This document shows positions 24,265-32,065 of a DNA stretch of 60,869 bases, piece after piece. A program made the position numbers and the translations under genes. Every line of letters starts with the position of its first letter. The first letter of the stretch is position 1. The stretch lies in contig JAEEJO010000041.1 in the NCBI GenBank assembly GCA_016281915.1, forward strand, positions 1 to 60,869, given 5' to 3'. The DNA is from Clostridiales bacterium. GTDB taxonomy: Bacteria; Bacillota; Clostridia; Oscillospirales; UBA644. The notes beneath the pieces are model-generated. The model was not told the DNA's origin. It worked only from the letters and a program-made list of their open reading frames with translations, and made no database searches.

Positions 24265-25021
24265 ATTCACCGAGTATGTTTTTGAAAAACGCTTCGTTCC
24301 CCTTATACGGCATTTCGAACATCAGGCACCCGTATTCCGGATAAGTGGCGATGCCGGGCTGCATAACGAAAACCATCGAGGTATCGGTAAGATAAAACTC
24401 CGTTTCCGACAGTGCGGAATTGATGATATCTTTATATCCTTCTTTGAATCTTTCGGGGAACTGTTCGGCAACGGAGGTATAACCGAGAAAGATAATCTGC
24501 ATCGTGTCTTCGGCAGGTGCGGATATCACTTCGTTTGCATAAAGCGCTCTGGCGGCGTTCATATCATAAACGTCCGCATAAGTCTCTTCGCCCTTAAAGT
24601 CTTCATATTCTTCGGTATAGTCGCGTTTTATCGAAAGGTATCCGTTTTTGTTGAATGTTACCGAGCATTGCTGATGAAAAAGATATTCCTCAAAACCTTC
24701 CGGATCAGCCTTGTATGCTTCGTTGACCCTTTCGCCGAAATCGGTTATGACCGCATTTATATAGTCGTCTGCATTCTGACGGTAGAGTTCGTTCAGAGCG
24801 TCGATATCCTCGTTTTCGTCCTGATTATCTATTACCGGATATTCCGCGCTGATGTAGATAAGTTCCATGCCGTCTTCCGCGGTATACGATCGGTAAGCGG
24901 TTTCGATCTCAACAGAATAAGGTGCTGTTATCCTTTCTTCTCCGCTTTTCCCGTTCTCTTCGGCGCAGCCCGTCAAAAAAACAAGGGAAAAAACGGTTAC
25001 AATTGCAAGAAGTTTTTTCAT
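24263..25021 (-). CDS. Lipoprotein with DUF4163/DUF3298-type (RsiV-like) domains
   Basis: A 252-residue exported lipoprotein. The signal peptide ends in the lipobox FLTGC (C19 lipidated). The body resembles the DUF4163 plus DUF3298 pair also found in the anti-sigma factor RsiV and deacetylase PdaC: IYISAEYPVIDN and repeated Tyr/Asp-rich segments in the first part, YPEYGCLMFEMPY near the end. There is no transmembrane anti-sigma part. Members bind lysozyme in RsiV, but that role here is only a possibility. GGAGGA precedes the ATG and a perfect promoter is at 25051-25079. Confidence 0.75.
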   Translation of the reverse strand: MKKLLAIVTVFSLVFLTGCAEENGKSGEERITAPYSVEIETAYRSYTAEDGMELIYISAEYPVIDNQDENEDIDALNELYRQNADDYINAVITDFGERVNEAYKADPEGFEEYLFHQQCSVTFNKNGYLSIKRDYTEEYEDFKGEETYADVYDMNAARALYANEVISAPAEDTMQIIFLGYTSVAEQFPERFKEGYKDIINSALSETEFYLTDTSMVFVMQPGIATYPEYGCLMFEMPYKGNEAFFKNILGE

Positions 25022-25050
25022 CGCGTCCTCCGTATTTCTTTTTCACACAG

Positions 25051-25079
25051 ATTATATCATCTTTGCCGCCGTATGTCAA
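25051..25079 (-). promoter_or_regulatory. Promoter of the RsiV-like lipoprotein gene
   Basis: On the minus strand TTGACA and TATAAT, both perfect, 17 bases apart, TGA before the -10 box; 30 bases from the ATG. Confidence 0.8.
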
Positions 25080-25352
25080 GCGAAAACGTGAAACGCGGTC
25101 TGCCGGAACGCCATCTTCTTTATTGTCTCCGTGATTTACGTGTTTTCCCTTAAAGCATGGCGGATACGCAGCGCCTGATATGATATACTGTTTGTAATTT
25201 AACTAAAGCCTGCGGCTGAGCTGTCGGAAAACGATCTGTTTATGCTTATATATTTCTTTTTTGGGAATCGCGCTTTTCCGGCGTCTGATATGCCGTTTGA
25301 TTTTATGTCACATTTTTTTCAGATTTCAGATTATTAAAATTATGAAAAATAC
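25080..25352. other. Gene-free stretch between two divergent promoters
   Basis: No open reading frame with a ribosome site, no tRNA and no riboswitch fold that I recognise. Two short similar segments (CTGATATG followed by CTGTTTG or CCGTTTG, near 25179 and 25287) are the only repetition noticed. Confidence 0.4.
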
Positions 25353-25381
25353 TTGACAATTATGTGCTTATAGTATATAAT
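25353..25381 (+). promoter_or_regulatory. Strong promoter of the wall-anchored protein gene
   Basis: TTGACA and TATAAT, both perfect, 17 bases apart. The roughly 50-base leader contains a small hairpin (AAATCCG with CGGATT) followed by a T-rich stretch and then AGGAGGA 7 bases before the ATG, giving very strong translation signals. Confidence 0.85.
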
Positions 25382-25437
25382 GATAGTGCAATTTAAATCC
25401 GGAATAATGTCGGATTATATTTTTAGGAGGAAAAAAC

Positions 25438-26610
25438 ATGAAAAAACTTTCACTGGTTCTTGCTCTTGTGTTTGTTCTTTCCATTGCTTTCTCTGCAGTT
25501 TCTTTCGCTCACGTTGACGGACAGAGAGAACAGTATGAATGGACGGTTCCCAAGATCAACCCCGAAAACCCCGCGATCAACTTTGATGGTTACGTTGACC
25601 TCGAAGGCGAATGGAACGGCGCTGTATGCGTCCCCATCGACTTCTCGGAAGACTCCAAAACCTATGAAGAAGTTACCCTTTGGCCTCAGGGCGTTTGGAA
25701 CGGCTCCTTCAACTTCAACTCTTATGATGAATGTGACCCGATGTGGAACATGACCATCAACACATACTTCCTTTGGGATGACAACGGTCTTTACATCGCT
25801 ACAAAATGCGATGACTGCAAAGTTTACCGTGGCGCTTACACCGCACAGGATTATCTTGACTACCTCATGGGCAGAAAAGATTCCTACGACGGTGCTCTCG
25901 GTTTCCATCTCGAACTTATGATTTGCTGCAACGACTCCGCAGATGCATACGTTAACGATCCCGACGGACATTGGCCGAACTTCTTTATGGGCACAATTCC
26001 CGAAAACACACCCTGCTGGTATGCAGACTATCCTGACATCACTTCTGCTGATCAGCCCCTCTCTGATCTTGCTAAACAGTTCAAACAGGGTCAGCGTCTC
26101 GCTGCTGAAGCTGATGAAAACGGTTACCATCCGTTCAGCCAGGAAATCTTTATTCCATGGGATTACATCAACGGTATCCGTGATGACGACGGCAATATAG
26201 AAATCAAAGGCGAAGTTGGCAAAGCAGGCACAACTTTCACCGCTGGTCTTATCTACTCCGTTCGTTCTTCTGATGACGAACAGCCCAGAATGAAGCTCAC
26301 CAACGCTCAGGGTTGGAGAAACTACGACTTCTATTCTCTCTCTGCTACACCTGCAGAAAAATCTTCCAAGCAGGTAGAAGCTCCCGCAACTGAAGAACCC
26401 GCAGCTACTGAAGAACCCGCTGCTACAGAAGAACCTGCAGCTACTGAAGAACCCGCTGCTACAGAAGAACCGGCTGCTACCGAAACCGTAACTCCGGCTC
26501 CCACAACAACAACCAACACCAACCCGAAGACTGCTGACGTAAGCGTTCTCTTCTACGCTCTCGCTGCTGTTTCCGCTATCGGTGGTATCTCCGTATTCAA
26601 GAGAAAATAA
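25438..26610 (+). CDS. Secreted, probably wall-anchored protein with CBM9-like domain
   Basis: A 390-residue exported protein. Signal peptide 1-24 (cut after SFA). Residues about 45-305 look like a family 9 carbohydrate-binding / DOMON-type beta domain: NFDGYVDLEGEW early, WDDNGLYIATKCDD centrally, and aromatic-rich strands, with several cysteines. Then a low-complexity Pro/Ala/Thr/Glu linker with five PAATEE-type units, and a C terminus with NPKTAD (362-367), a hydrophobic helix and FKRK. That is a sortase-like sorting signal in which the usual Gly of LPxTG/NPKTG is Ala. Codon use is unlike the neighbours (many GCT, AAC, ATC), suggesting high expression. No sortase gene is in the window. Role in glycan binding at the surface is inference. 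Confidence 0.8.
   Translation: MKKLSLVLALVFVLSIAFSAVSFAHVDGQREQYEWTVPKINPENPAINFDGYVDLEGEWNGAVCVPIDFSEDSKTYEEVTLWPQGVWNGSFNFNSYDECDPMWNMTINTYFLWDDNGLYIATKCDDCKVYRGAYTAQDYLDYLMGRKDSYDGALGFHLELMICCNDSADAYVNDPDGHWPNFFMGTIPENTPCWYADYPDITSADQPLSDLAKQFKQGQRLAAEADENGYHPFSQEIFIPWDYINGIRDDDGNIEIKGEVGKAGTTFTAGLIYSVRSSDDEQPRMKLTNAQGWRNYDFYSLSATPAEKSSKQVEAPATEEPAATEEPAATEEPAATEEPAATEEPAATETVTPAPTTTTNTNPKTADVSVLFYALAAVSAIGGISVFKRK
26398..26487 (+). repeat. Tandem 18-bp repeats coding PAATEE
   Basis: Five adjacent 18-base units encode Pro-Ala-Ala-Thr-Glu-Glu (last one ends Glu-Thr). Codon choice alternates between GCAGCTACT and GCTGCTACA, giving a nearly exact 36-base higher-order repeat, which suggests unit-pair duplication by slippage. 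It forms the wall-spanning linker of the surface protein. Confidence 0.9.
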
Positions 26611-26638
26611 TCGGTTAAGATTATAAATTGAATATACA

Positions 26639-26670
26639 AAGAACGGTCCGAAACGGACCGTTCTTTTTTT
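26639..26670 (+). terminator. Terminator of the wall-anchored protein gene
   Basis: A perfect 12-bp stem AAGAACGGTCCG / CGGACCGTTCTT with loop AAA, followed by a run of T. Confidence 0.95.
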
Positions 26671-26679
26671 ATTTTAATC

Positions 26680-26709
26680 TTGACAAACGGGCGCTGAAAA
26701 TGATATAAT
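26680..26709 (+). promoter_or_regulatory. Promoter of uxaC
   Basis: TTGACA and TATAAT 18 bases apart, with TGA before the -10 box, 29 bases before the ATG at 26739. Confidence 0.8.
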
Positions 26710-26738
26710 CAAAAAAAACAAAAACAGCAGGTATGGAT

Positions 26739-28079
26739 ATGGAAAAAATTATTTCTTCAAAAAGCGCCGAGAAGATCTATTCCGAAATCAAAGATCTTCC
26801 GATAATAGACTATCACTGTCATCTCAGTCCTAAAGAGATATATGAAAACAAAGTTTTCAGCTCTCTCGGTGAAATGTGGCTCGCGGGCGATCACTATAAA
26901 TGGCGTCTTATGCGTTTTTACGGCATCGACGAGAAGTATATCACAGGCAAAGAAACTTCCATGAAGGAAAAATACGAAAAATTCGCCGAAACGGTTTCGA
27001 CCGCATTCGGAAACCCGATTCAGGATTGGTGCGAGCTTGAGCTTGACCTTGTTTTCGGGATAAAAAAGAGGCTTTGCAAAGAAAACGCCGCGGAGATCTG
27101 GAACGAAGCAAATGAAAAAATAAGAAAAGACGGACTCTGCCCGAGAAAAATGTTTGAGATGTTCAACGTAGAGTATGTTGCAACGACAGACGACGTGTGC
27201 GACAGTCTTGAATATCACCGTCTGCTTCGCGAAGATAAATCGCTGAAAACCAGGGTCACACCGTCATTCAGGGTAGATAAACTGCTTGTTTTCGATGAAA
27301 ACTACACCGAATACATTAAAAAGCTCGGCAGCGTCAGCGAAACGGATATAGATTCGCTCGATTCATTTGAAAGTGCGGTCAGAAAACGCATGGACTTTTT
27401 TGTCAGTAACGGATGCAAGTTTTCAGACGTCGGAATTCAGGGCTTTCCCGGTATCATTGCAGATAAGGATTCCGCCGCGCAGGCATTTTCAAAGCTGATA
27501 AACAAAAAACCCCTTTCCGCCGAAGAAGCAGAGGGGTTGCAGGGATATATGTTCGTTTTTCTGGGTGAAGAATATGCAAAGCGGAACATGATAATGCAGC
27601 TGCATCTCGGGGCAAAGAGAAACAGCAACACGAAAATGCTTGAAACGATCGGCAGAGACAGCGGATTTGACTGTGTTGGAAGCCCTCTCGATATAAACAG
27701 CGTAACAAATGTTCTTGACAAAATGTATTCCGACGGACTTATGCCCGCAACGGTCGTATATACGCTGAATCCGTCTATGTATTATGAGCTTATAACGATG
27801 TGCGGAGCATTCCCCGGCAGTGTTATAGGCGTGCCATGGTGGTTTTGTGACCATAAAAAGGGTATTTTCGATCTGTTTGAAAATTTCTCGGCTCTCGGTC
27901 ATATTGGCGCCATGTTCGGTATGCTTACAGACAGCCGCAGCTTTCTTTCATACGTCCGTCACGATTATTTCCGTATGATTCTTTCGGAATATCTCGGCAG
28001 ATTCGGAGACGGTAAAGACGTTATCGAAACGGCGAAAAAGCTTTCGTATTTCAACGCTGCCGGTCATATACGGCAGTAA
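26739..28079 (+). CDS. uxaC: Uronate isomerase (glucuronate/galacturonate)
   Basis: Converts D-glucuronate to D-fructuronate and D-galacturonate to D-tagaturonate, the first cytoplasmic step of uronate catabolism. The 446-residue protein has the amidohydrolase-like HCH metal motif IIDYHCHLSP, YVATTDDVCD, MQLHLGAKRNSN, and the C-terminal GVPWWFCDHKKGI and YVRHDYFRM segments typical of UxaC. Length is near the usual 460-470. ATG 26739 has CAGG 7 bases upstream; ATG 26733 is too close to it. It is transcribed alone, with no uxuA/uxuB or uptake genes beside it. Its last 29 bases overlap the convergent rsmE gene. Confidence 0.95.
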   Translation: MEKIISSKSAEKIYSEIKDLPIIDYHCHLSPKEIYENKVFSSLGEMWLAGDHYKWRLMRFYGIDEKYITGKETSMKEKYEKFAETVSTAFGNPIQDWCELELDLVFGIKKRLCKENAAEIWNEANEKIRKDGLCPRKMFEMFNVEYVATTDDVCDSLEYHRLLREDKSLKTRVTPSFRVDKLLVFDENYTEYIKKLGSVSETDIDSLDSFESAVRKRMDFFVSNGCKFSDVGIQGFPGIIADKDSAAQAFSKLINKKPLSAEEAEGLQGYMFVFLGEEYAKRNMIMQLHLGAKRNSNTKMLETIGRDSGFDCVGSPLDINSVTNVLDKMYSDGLMPATVVYTLNPSMYYELITMCGAFPGSVIGVPWWFCDHKKGIFDLFENFSALGHIGAMFGMLTDSRSFLSYVRHDYFRMILSEYLGRFGDGKDVIETAKKLSYFNAAGHIRQ

Positions 28080-28770
28080 GGACCGAAAGCGCGCAAAGCG
28101 GCGCAGTGACTGCGCGAAGGATTCTTTTACCCATAGAAACCGCAGGTATGCCGCAGTTTTCGGCGCTTTTAACTTCAGAATCGGTAAACCCTCCCTCGGG
28201 GCCTACGGCAAACGCCGCGCTTCGGGGGAGACTGTTTTTTTCTATAACGTCAAAAAACGGTGTTTGAGCTTTTTCGTGAAAAAAAAGCGGAAGATCGGTT
28301 TTTTTGAGTATATTCAGCATTTTCTCAAACGATACTCCGGTCAGTATATCCGGAACGACGTCTCTGCCTGACTGCATAGCCGCCTGGCGAGCCGTTTTCA
28401 GATATTTACCGTCTTTTTCTCTTTCCTTTGCTATGCAGTTTGCAGATGTAAAAACGACTATATGAGAAGCGCCGAGTTCAACGGACTGACGAATAACGTC
28501 TTCACATGCGCCGCCCTTGAGAAGAGCGATACAAACCGTTATATCGATATCAGGCTCGTTTTCAAACGATTTTTCATCAAGTATATCAAAAACGGCGGAG
28601 TCTTTGTGCATCTGTGAAAGCGCGGCTTCATAAACGGTTTTTTTGCCGTCGCTTATGCTCAAACGCTCCCCTTCACGAATACGTAGAGCGTGAAGATGCT
28701 CAACATCCGCTCCGGTAACGGTTATAAGACTGCCGTCAATACTTTCGGGAGGGACAAAAAGCTTATGCAT
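28051..28770 (-). CDS. rsmE: 16S rRNA (uracil-1498-N3)-methyltransferase
   Basis: A 239-residue SPOUT-family enzyme that methylates U1498 of 16S rRNA with S-adenosylmethionine. The N-terminal PUA-like RNA-binding domain (about 1-70, HLHALRIREGE) and the knotted C-terminal domain with AVGPEGGFTDSEV and MGKRILRAVTAPL are characteristic. The ATG overlaps the sulfatase stop by eight bases, with a GGAGG about 15 bases upstream, so translation is probably coupled. The 3' end overlaps uxaC by 29 bases in the opposite direction with no terminator between, so the two transcripts must overlap. Confidence 0.95.
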   Translation of the reverse strand: MHKLFVPPESIDGSLITVTGADVEHLHALRIREGERLSISDGKKTVYEAALSQMHKDSAVFDILDEKSFENEPDIDITVCIALLKGGACEDVIRQSVELGASHIVVFTSANCIAKEREKDGKYLKTARQAAMQSGRDVVPDILTGVSFEKMLNILKKTDLPLFFHEKAQTPFFDVIEKNSLPRSAAFAVGPEGGFTDSEVKSAENCGIPAVSMGKRILRAVTAPLCALSVLTAVYDRQR

Positions 28771-30250
28771 TTTTCTTTCTCATTGCCTCCGTCATTTCAA
28801 GCCCGGTCGAGTAGTCAAGCTGACGCGGTTCGTAAAAAACGTCCTCCTCGCGCTGACGGGTCATGAGAGTATAATCCCACGACGGTTCCCTTGCGTCTTT
28901 TCGCCATGGTCTGTCTTCCCAATAGTATCCGCGGAACGGGTCACGGGTCCGGTTCATATTTTCGAGAAGCGCGTCGTGAAGTCTGTCTCTTACCGATGCA
29001 TATCCGTCGTTGAGTATGAGATTTACGTTTTCCGCAGGGTCGTTATCAAGGTCGTAAAGCTCGTCTTCGGAAAGAAGATTTACAACGAGCTTATATCTGC
29101 CGTCAAAGACCGCGCGCATAGGCTGAAAACCGCCGAAGCCGTCATGGTCCGTCTCATAACGTCCGAATTCAATAAAGATCCTGTCGTTTACACGTTTTCC
29201 GGGGTTTATTATCGACGGGAGAAGGCTTTTGCCGTCGAATGCTTTCGGGATATCGAAGCCCATGATGTCCATTATCGTAGGCGCGATGTCGATGTGAGAT
29301 ACGGGGTTTGGATCTACAATGCCTTTGGGTATCCCGCCGCCCCTTATTATCAGAGGTATCCTCGTTATTTCATCGTATGCCGCAGGACCCTTAGCGAAAA
29401 GAGAGTGAGACGACAGCATATCGCCGTGGTCGGACGTATAGATGATAACGCAGTCAGGCGCATATTTATCCGCAGCAGCCACTACCCTGCCGATCTCTTT
29501 ATCGATAAACGTGTTGCATCCGAAAAATCCCGGTGCTTTAAGACGTATATTCGATTTATCCTCTTTGTTTCTGCCGTTTGCCCAGACTTTCTGATGCGAC
29601 GGTTTTGCTTCGAGATCGTCGTATATATTCTCGCTTTTGGGAAATTCAAAATCGTTATACATGCTTCTGTATGGTTCAGGACAGAGCGACGGATCATGAG
29701 GCTCATCGTAAGAAACAACAAGGAAGAAATCTTCGTTTGCGTGATTATAGAGAAAATCTATCGCTTTATCCGAGCACTGATGCCCGAACGTGAATTCCGC
29801 CGAAACGCCGTCCGCACCGTTTTTTCTCGATTTTACCCTGTCCTCTTCGGTCATATTTTCAAGGTAGTTGCGCATATCGAACCAGTATCGGCTGTCCCAA
29901 CCGGCAGGAGCCCTGCCAAGCCCGAAATAGTCGCTTCCGTCAAGATGCCACTTACCGATATAAGCAGTATGAACGCCTTTATCCTGAAGTCTTTCGCCGA
30001 GAGTGTGAACGTTATCCGCCATTCCCTCAAGATTTGACCAGCAGCCTGTCGAGTGCGGATACTTTCCGGTAAAAATGCCTGCCCGGGCAGCCTGACAGAC
30101 CGGCTGTGTGGTATAGGCGCGTTCGCACCGTATGCCGTTTTCGGCAAGGCTGTCGATATTAGGCGTTAAAAGTCCGGTATTGCGGTAGCAACCGACCATA
30201 TCCCAGCGCTGAGAGTCGGTCATTATAAGAATTACCTTTCTGTTTTTCAT
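28763..30250 (-). CDS. Cytoplasmic sulfatase-family hydrolase
   Basis: A 495-residue S1 sulfatase-like enzyme of the alkaline phosphatase superfamily. The metal site is built from IMTDSQRWD near the N terminus and YTSDHGDML; the formylglycine-type motif is CQAAR (52-56), which fits the looser C-x-(A/P/S)-x-R consensus rather than the usual CxPSR, and is followed by AGIFTGKYPHSTG. There is no signal peptide, so it would act on an imported substrate. Activity requires Cys oxidation by an anaerobic maturase not present in the window. AAAGGATA precedes the ATG. It sits between cimA and rsmE in a leftward operon; uxaC lies beyond, pointing to sulfated uronate-containing sugars. A phosphonate-hydrolase or other role is possible. 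Confidence 0.9.
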   Translation of the reverse strand: MKNRKVILIMTDSQRWDMVGCYRNTGLLTPNIDSLAENGIRCERAYTTQPVCQAARAGIFTGKYPHSTGCWSNLEGMADNVHTLGERLQDKGVHTAYIGKWHLDGSDYFGLGRAPAGWDSRYWFDMRNYLENMTEEDRVKSRKNGADGVSAEFTFGHQCSDKAIDFLYNHANEDFFLVVSYDEPHDPSLCPEPYRSMYNDFEFPKSENIYDDLEAKPSHQKVWANGRNKEDKSNIRLKAPGFFGCNTFIDKEIGRVVAAADKYAPDCVIIYTSDHGDMLSSHSLFAKGPAAYDEITRIPLIIRGGGIPKGIVDPNPVSHIDIAPTIMDIMGFDIPKAFDGKSLLPSIINPGKRVNDRIFIEFGRYETDHDGFGGFQPMRAVFDGRYKLVVNLLSEDELYDLDNDPAENVNLILNDGYASVRDRLHDALLENMNRTRDPFRGYYWEDRPWRKDAREPSWDYTLMTRQREEDVFYEPRQLDYSTGLEMTEAMRKKNA

Positions 30251-30272
30251 CGGCGTATCCTTTCTTTATTGA

Positions 30273-31838
30273 TCACTGCAACGTTTTTTCGTCTTTAAGA
30301 AGTTTGTATTCTATAGAATCGATAAGCGCCTCGTGAGACGCCTGAATGATATCTATCGAAACGCCTACCGTCGTCCACACGTCTTTGCCGTCGGTTGAAT
30401 CGATAAGTACCTGAACGGTAGATCCGGTAGCGGAACGGTTATCCATTACGCGGACCTTGTAATCTATAAGCTGAACCTTGTCAAGCGACGGGAAAAACGG
30501 ACGAAGAGCTTTTCTGAAGGCCTCGTCTAATGCGTGAACAGGTCCGTCGCTTTCGGTAGCGGCGATCTCCTGCTGATTCTCAACTCTAACTTCCGTAAAC
30601 ACATAGCTTTTGCATTCTTCGCCGAGCTTTGCCTCGTTTATAAGCTTATAAAGCTCCACCTCAAAATGCGGCGTATACATACCGAGCACTTTGCGGATAA
30701 GCAGCTCGAACGATGCCTGAGCCGCCTCATAGCGGTAGCCGTGCGCCTCTTTATCTTTCATTGCCGAAAGCAGCATATCTACCTTGTCCGAATTTTTGTC
30801 TATATCGGGAACAACGCGCCTGATCATAGGCAAGACGGCGCTTTTTCCGCTGATCTCGGAAAGAAGGATCGTGCGCTTATTGCCGACGAGCGAAGGATCG
30901 ATATGTTCGAATGTCGCAGGGTTTTTAAGCACCGCGTCAGCATGCGTGCCCGCCTTGTGTGAAAATGCCGCGCGGCTTATATAAGGCAGCCCCTGAGTTG
31001 AAATATTAGTTATCTGGGCTATCGCCCTTGAAATTCCGGTAAGACTTCTTATCTTTCCCTCTGGAAGGACGTCGAAGCAGGATTTTATCTGCAGATTTGC
31101 TATCAGAGCCGAAAGATCGGCGTTGCCGCATCTCTCGCCTATTCCGTTTATCGTGCCCTGAACAAGCTCTGCACCCGCGCTGACCGCAGAAAGAGCGTTT
31201 GCCACTGCAAGCGCGCAGTCGTTATGAGTGTGAATACCGAGTCTGACGGAAACGTGCGTTTTAACGTCCATTACCGCGCGTTCTATGTCCGCCGGGAACG
31301 TTCCGCCGTTTGTATCGCAAAGAACTATCTCGTCTGCGCCTGCCAGCTGAGCCGTTTCAAGCACCGAAAGAGCGTACTGTCTGGAAGAAAGCCATCCGTC
31401 AAAAAAATGTTCGGCATCAAAAAACACGTATCTGCCTTTGCTTTTAAGAAATCTTATGCTTTCAGATATCATGCGCAGATTTTCTTCCATTGTTGTTTTA
31501 AGCACATCGGTAACATGAAGCGGAGACGCTTTGCCGAAAATAGCGCAGCATTCTGAGTAATCCGCAAGAAACGACAGAACGGGATCGTTTTCCGGATCAG
31601 CGCCGGCTTTAACGGTGCTGCCGAACGCAACGATCTTGGAATGAAGAAGATCCATTTTTTTCAGATCGTCGAAAAAACCATCGTCATAAGGATTATAAAC
31701 GGGATTGTCAATTTCGATAAAATCTATACCGAGAGAGTCAAGCAGACGAATGATATTCAGCTTGTCGTTTTTGGAATAAAAAACGGTATCGGACTGTGCA
31801 CCGTCACGCAGCGTGGTATCGTAAGTAGAAATTTTCAT
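30273..31838 (-). CDS. cimA: Citramalate synthase / 2-isopropylmalate synthase family
   Basis: A 521-residue enzyme, most like CimA, which condenses pyruvate and acetyl-CoA to (R)-citramalate for threonine-independent isoleucine synthesis. The TIM-barrel start YDTTLRDGAQ, the metal motif GIHTHNDCALAVAN, and QGTINGIGERCGNADL are present, then a C-terminal LeuA-type regulatory domain (about 400-521), where isoleucine would bind. Homocitrate synthase is a less likely alternative. ATG 31838 has AAAGGTGA upstream; a longer frame from 31892 would cross the promoter. It is first in the leftward operon with the sulfatase and rsmE, an odd combination. Confidence 0.9.
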   Translation of the reverse strand: MKISTYDTTLRDGAQSDTVFYSKNDKLNIIRLLDSLGIDFIEIDNPVYNPYDDGFFDDLKKMDLLHSKIVAFGSTVKAGADPENDPVLSFLADYSECCAIFGKASPLHVTDVLKTTMEENLRMISESIRFLKSKGRYVFFDAEHFFDGWLSSRQYALSVLETAQLAGADEIVLCDTNGGTFPADIERAVMDVKTHVSVRLGIHTHNDCALAVANALSAVSAGAELVQGTINGIGERCGNADLSALIANLQIKSCFDVLPEGKIRSLTGISRAIAQITNISTQGLPYISRAAFSHKAGTHADAVLKNPATFEHIDPSLVGNKRTILLSEISGKSAVLPMIRRVVPDIDKNSDKVDMLLSAMKDKEAHGYRYEAAQASFELLIRKVLGMYTPHFEVELYKLINEAKLGEECKSYVFTEVRVENQQEIAATESDGPVHALDEAFRKALRPFFPSLDKVQLIDYKVRVMDNRSATGSTVQVLIDSTDGKDVWTTVGVSIDIIQASHEALIDSIEYKLLKDEKTLQ

Positions 31839-31883
31839 AATGTCACCTTTTGAATAATACCGAAAAACATATACCATGACAGC

Positions 31884-31912
31884 ATTATACAATATTCATA
31901 CGAAAATGTCAA
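31884..31912 (-). promoter_or_regulatory. Promoter of the cimA - sulfatase - rsmE operon
   Basis: On the minus strand TTGACA and TATAAT, both perfect, 17 bases apart, 45 bases from the cimA ATG. Confidence 0.8.
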
Positions 31913-32003
31913 TATTAAACGAAACATTATGCGAACACTGAAAATGCGATATGACTATGCGGTACGCAGCCCGTTTCAAATTGCGGAATGAAGCAATTTA
32001 TTA

Positions 32004-32032
32004 TTGACTTTTATTTTTTTATATGTTAAAAT
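32004..32032 (+). promoter_or_regulatory. Promoter of the M16C peptidase - addBA unit
   Basis: TTGACT and TAAAAT 17 bases apart, 33 bases before the ATG at 32066. A TATAAA five bases later is an alternative -10. Confidence 0.65.
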
Positions 32033-32065
32033 GGTATAAAATATAAATAAAAAAGGAAAAGTGCT

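Noticed and set aside
25022..25437. Riboswitch or small RNA upstream of the surface protein
   Set aside because: The region before the promoter shows no conserved aptamer I recognise; the transcribed leader is only about 50 bases with one weak hairpin.
26398..26487. Possible CRISPR array
   Set aside because: The 18-base units are contiguous, without spacers, and encode an in-frame PAATEE linker.
28976..30037. Long plus-strand frame (353 residues) opposite the sulfatase
   Set aside because: It is the mirror of a well-recognised sulfatase gene, has no ribosome site and an unnatural Arg/Tyr/Val-rich composition.
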